Source: Accumulibacter sp. (GTDB lineage Bacteria > Pseudomonadota > Gammaproteobacteria > Burkholderiales > Rhodocyclaceae). From it: 7,228 nt of DNA. Shown one piece after another: positions 6,818 through 7,228 of the stretch. Position numbers and translations under genes: made by a program. The notes under the pieces were generated by a model. It did no database searches. It was not told the origin of the DNA and saw only the letters and a list, made by a program, of their open reading frames with translations. How positions within the stretch are numbered: the stretch's first letter is position 1; every line of letters starts with the position of its first letter. The stretch covers positions 7,057-14,284 of the forward strand of contig DPSD01000685.1 in the NCBI GenBank assembly GCA_003538495.1. Direction: 5' to 3'.

Positions 6818-6847
6818 AGTATAGGTGGCCTTTCCGGGGAAGGTCAA
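6818..6847 (-). promoter_or_regulatory. Sigma70-like promoter upstream of the GNAT gene
   Basis: On the minus strand TTGACC (6842-6847) and TATACT (6818-6823) are separated by 18 bases; each box matches the consensus at 5 of 6 positions. Transcription would begin near 6810-6812, at or next to an ATG (6810), and run into the GNAT gene. This is the best promoter match I found in the window. Confidence 0.6.
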
Positions 6848-7104
6848 ACGCCGACCGCCTGCCGGTCGCTAGCCTGTGCGCACCGGCTGCCGAAGGAGAC
6901 CGGCCGTTCACGACCCTCGCCCGCCGCGTGCTCATGGCAGAGCGCCGGCGCCAGCCCGGCGAACGCCAGCGACGTCGTGAAAAAATACCCGAAGCGGGAG
7001 AACATACCGATACACTGTCCTGTGGAAGTTGGGTCTCCCACCCGAAAAACCTTGGCAAGAACGCTTGCGCACCAGCCCGTTCGGGCCCGAAATGAACCTT
7101 TCAT
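6844..7104 (-). CDS. Weak small ORF with signal-peptide-like segment
   Basis: An 86-codon frame from ATG 7104, or 53 codons from ATG 7005. I do not recognise it. The 53-residue form begins MFSRFGYFFTTSLAFAGLAPALCHEHA in outline: a basic residue, a hydrophobic stretch, then small residues, as in a secretion signal, followed by a short polar tail. Start evidence is poor: an AAGGAG lies 12 bases before 7104 and only a weak AGGA precedes 7005. Its stop lies inside the -35 box of the GNAT promoter. It could be a small exported protein, a gene remnant or chance. Confidence 0.2.
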   Translation of the reverse strand: MKGSFRARTGWCASVLAKVFRVGDPTSTGQCIGMFSRFGYFFTTSLAFAGLAPALCHEHAAGEGRERPVSFGSRCAQASDRQAVGV

Positions 7105-7122
7105 GGCATCAATACGCTCCTT
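7101..7122 (-). promoter_or_regulatory. Ribosome binding site with two-codon mini-ORF (Met-Pro-stop)
   Basis: On the minus strand AAGGAG (7117-7122) is 7 bases before ATG 7109, but that ATG is followed by CCA and TGA. The TGA overlaps the next ATG (7104) as ATGA. A well-spaced ribosome site on a two-codon ORF could be a minimal regulatory upstream ORF, or a chance arrangement. The remaining bases up to 7228 show no feature I can name. Confidence 0.3.
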
Positions 7123-7228
7123 GCTCGGCGAACTGAAACAGTCGGCGATCCGGATTGCCCCGGGCCCTTCCGCCCGCTTCGCCGGCACACTCGACTCCCT
7201 CCGCCGCCCCACCCGGCGCGGGGTGATC

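Noticed and set aside
6486..7058. 190-codon minus-strand frame overlapping the GNAT start
   Set aside because: Rich in Arg/Ser/Pro, no domain, and it runs over the promoter and the GNAT start; only its last 40 codons look even slightly protein-like.

Overview
The window is high-GC DNA, probably from a proteobacterium: standalone GNAT enzymes with the Pat/YfiQ-type fold and this codon bias fit that group, but no marker gene here fixes the taxon. Every gene I can support lies on the minus strand, so transcription runs from right to left. The long open frames on the plus strand are antisense shadows of GC-rich codons.

Right part (about 5996-7228): a standalone GNAT-family acetyltransferase (5996-6523). 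About 290 bases upstream is a strong sigma70-like promoter (TTGACC-N18-TATACT), so the gene may have a long leader. Further right there is only a weak small ORF with a signal-peptide-like stretch, preceded by a two-codon ATG-CCA-TGA mini-ORF behind a good ribosome binding site.

Central and left part (5845 down to 1): a tightly packed gene cluster that looks like an NTP-dependent conflict/immunity system. In transcription order it encodes: (1) a TIR-domain protein with an uncharacterised C-terminal half; (2) a MoxR-type AAA+ ATPase; (3) a vWA-like protein of SAV_2336 flavour with a degraded metal-binding motif; (4) a 708-residue protein with a helical N-terminus, a beta-rich middle, a degenerate TIR-like domain and a C-terminal TIR with its candidate catalytic glutamate; and (5) after a 93-base gap, a patatin-like phospholipase that runs off the left edge. 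Genes 1-4 overlap by 8, 35 and 4 bases, which implies one mRNA and coupled translation.

My model, which is inference, is that the AAA+ ATPase and vWA protein form the signalling and regulatory core. The TIR domains (NAD+ cleavage) and the patatin (membrane lipid cleavage) would be the effectors that harm the cell when infection is sensed. The MoxR-vWA-effector logic is known from the ternary conflict systems described by comparative genomics. This exact set, with two different TIR proteins, a tandem degenerate/intact TIR and a trailing patatin, is the most interesting content here and may be an uncharacterised variant.
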